Of a DNA stretch of 46,531 nucleotides, positions 45,738 through 46,531 are shown piece after piece. A program made the translations under genes and the position numbers. Numbering within the stretch: the first letter of the stretch is position 1; each line of letters starts with the position of its first letter. The stretch lies in the NCBI GenBank assembly GCA_036897095.1, contig JAYMSP010000578.1, forward strand, positions 1 through 46,531, read 5' to 3'. The stretch is from Plantago elongata. Taxonomy: Eukaryota > Streptophyta > Magnoliopsida > Lamiales > Plantaginaceae. Under the pieces are notes generated by a model. It had not been told where the DNA came from and did no database searches. It saw only the letters and a list, made by a program, of their open reading frames with translations.

Positions 45738-46170
45738 ATGGCTAATTTTCGTGACCTGATATCCGAAGCTTTCTGGTATGCTCGTCCGCAGAAGCTGTGG
45801 TTCGATGATTCAGGCACCAACTACTTGGCGTGGAAGGCACATCTTGTTGACCTCTACCAGCCTCATGGCTTGCTTGGTTACCTCGACGGTAGTAATGAAG
45901 CCCCATCGAAAACCACTTTCAACTTCAGTAACTCCAGGCAAATCACAAACCCAGATTACTGCACCTGGAAAAGAACTGATCTGCATTTGAAGGAAATGAT
46001 TTGTTCTCTGCTTGACGATGGTGTTGTACAGGTCCTACAGGATGCAGCTATTAAACGAGGTGATATCAACTTGCCTACTACTTCCAAAGAATTATGGTCG
46101 GACCTTGAGACCTCGTACAAAGAACACCGAGATCATCTACTTGCCGCTCCCTCGAATGCTGAAAAAGCAG
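45738..46170 (+). CDS. Gag-like/ankyrin/PGG family, copy C, first exon only
   Basis: The exon encodes the Gag-like domain of the family described for gene A: QKLWFDDSGTNYLAWKAHLV, then HGLLGYLDGSNEAP, NPDYCTWKRTD and LWSDLETSYKEH. It ends at AAAGCAG|GTGATA in phase 1, the same phase and position as exon 1 of copies A and B. The start was placed at 45738 (MANFRDLISEAF); an upstream in-frame ATG at 45690 lies closer to the TATA box and gives 16 extra residues without family support. Unlike copy B, this exon is intact. The ankyrin and PGG exons, if present, lie beyond the window. Confidence 0.78.
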
Positions 46171-46181
46171 GTGATATATTA

Positions 46182-46531
46182 CTCCCTCCGTTCCATTATA
46201 AATTTCCTAAGATCTTACTTTATCTATTATTAAGGTATATTAGTTTGTATGGGTATTATGTTACATAAAATTGTGAATAGTTAGTAAATTAGAAAAAAGA
46301 CGGATAGACGGATAAGATGATGATAAAATAAAAAATAATTACAATAAAAAAAGTAGTTTATAGAATAAAAACTTTCTATTTAATTGAATAATAAAGTTGT
46401 CTAATAAAACGTTAATTAAAAAAGAAATATTAGGAAGTCATTAATAATGATAAAATAAAAAATAGATATAATAAAGTAACAAATGCTCTCTCCGTCTTTT
46501 TTATAAAGAATTCATTTTGATTATATTATAT
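46182..46531. mobile_element. Stowaway-like MITE(s) in intron 1 of gene C, runs off the window
   Basis: CTCCCTCCGTTCC at 46182 directly follows a TA, the standard left terminus of Stowaway (Tc1/mariner-type) MITEs. A second similar start (CTCTCTCCGTCTTTTTTATA near 46485) may be a nested or neighbouring copy. The matching right terminus is not inside the window. Confidence 0.6.

Overview
This window is nuclear DNA of a flowering plant, most likely a eudicot. The evidence is AT-rich intergenic sequence, GT..AG introns, plant-only gene families (S1-type self-incompatibility homologue, GPI-anchored lipid-transfer protein, PARALLEL SPINDLE 1-like FHA protein, ACD6/ITN1-like ankyrin-PGG proteins) and plant transposon debris (hAT, Tourist-like and Stowaway-like elements, LTR fragments). 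I cannot name the species. All exon models come from reading splice sites, phase and protein similarity by eye; no transcript evidence was available.

Layout. 1-1.5 kb: last three exons of an anthocyanidin-reductase-like NAD(P)H reductase (+). 1.5-3.7 kb: AT-rich, with a GC-rich foldback and a CCGG-rich element. 3.7-8.2 kb: three minus-strand genes, an S1-homologue secreted peptide, an LTPG-type lipid-transfer protein (3 exons) and RNA polymerase subunit RPB10 (4 tiny exons, 71 aa). 10.5-14.2 kb: a SWIM zinc-finger, MULE-transposase-related host gene (+, 5 coding exons), followed by a hAT element with target-site duplication. 15.8-20.8 kb: three tandem F-box genes (-), all carrying disabling changes. 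21.5-22.1 kb: a Maf-like nucleotide pyrophosphatase (-). 22.7-25.5 kb: AT-rich, including about 1 kb of degenerate copies of a short motif. 25.6-29.3 kb: a PS1-like FHA plus PIN-domain gene (+, 6 exons) with three repeats that each contain a KEN box.

29.8-46.5 kb: a small family of ankyrin-PGG membrane proteins (+) whose first exon encodes a domain that reads like a Copia Gag N-terminus. Copy A looks intact (6 exons, 729 aa), copy B carries three lesions, and only the first exon of copy C lies in the window. Copies B and C are separated by about 9 kb of repeats, including a proximal duplication (38.0/42.4 kb) that is conserved as nucleotide but not as protein, LTR remnants, MITEs and a strong hairpin.

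The genes do not form one pathway. The housekeeping genes (RPB10, Maf, PS1, SWIM) sit between fast-evolving tandem families (S1 homologues, F-box, ankyrin-PGG) that are commonly linked to recognition, protein turnover and defence. The most unusual item is the Gag-like/ankyrin/PGG architecture; the triple KEN-box repeat in the PS1 homologue is the clearest testable regulatory prediction.
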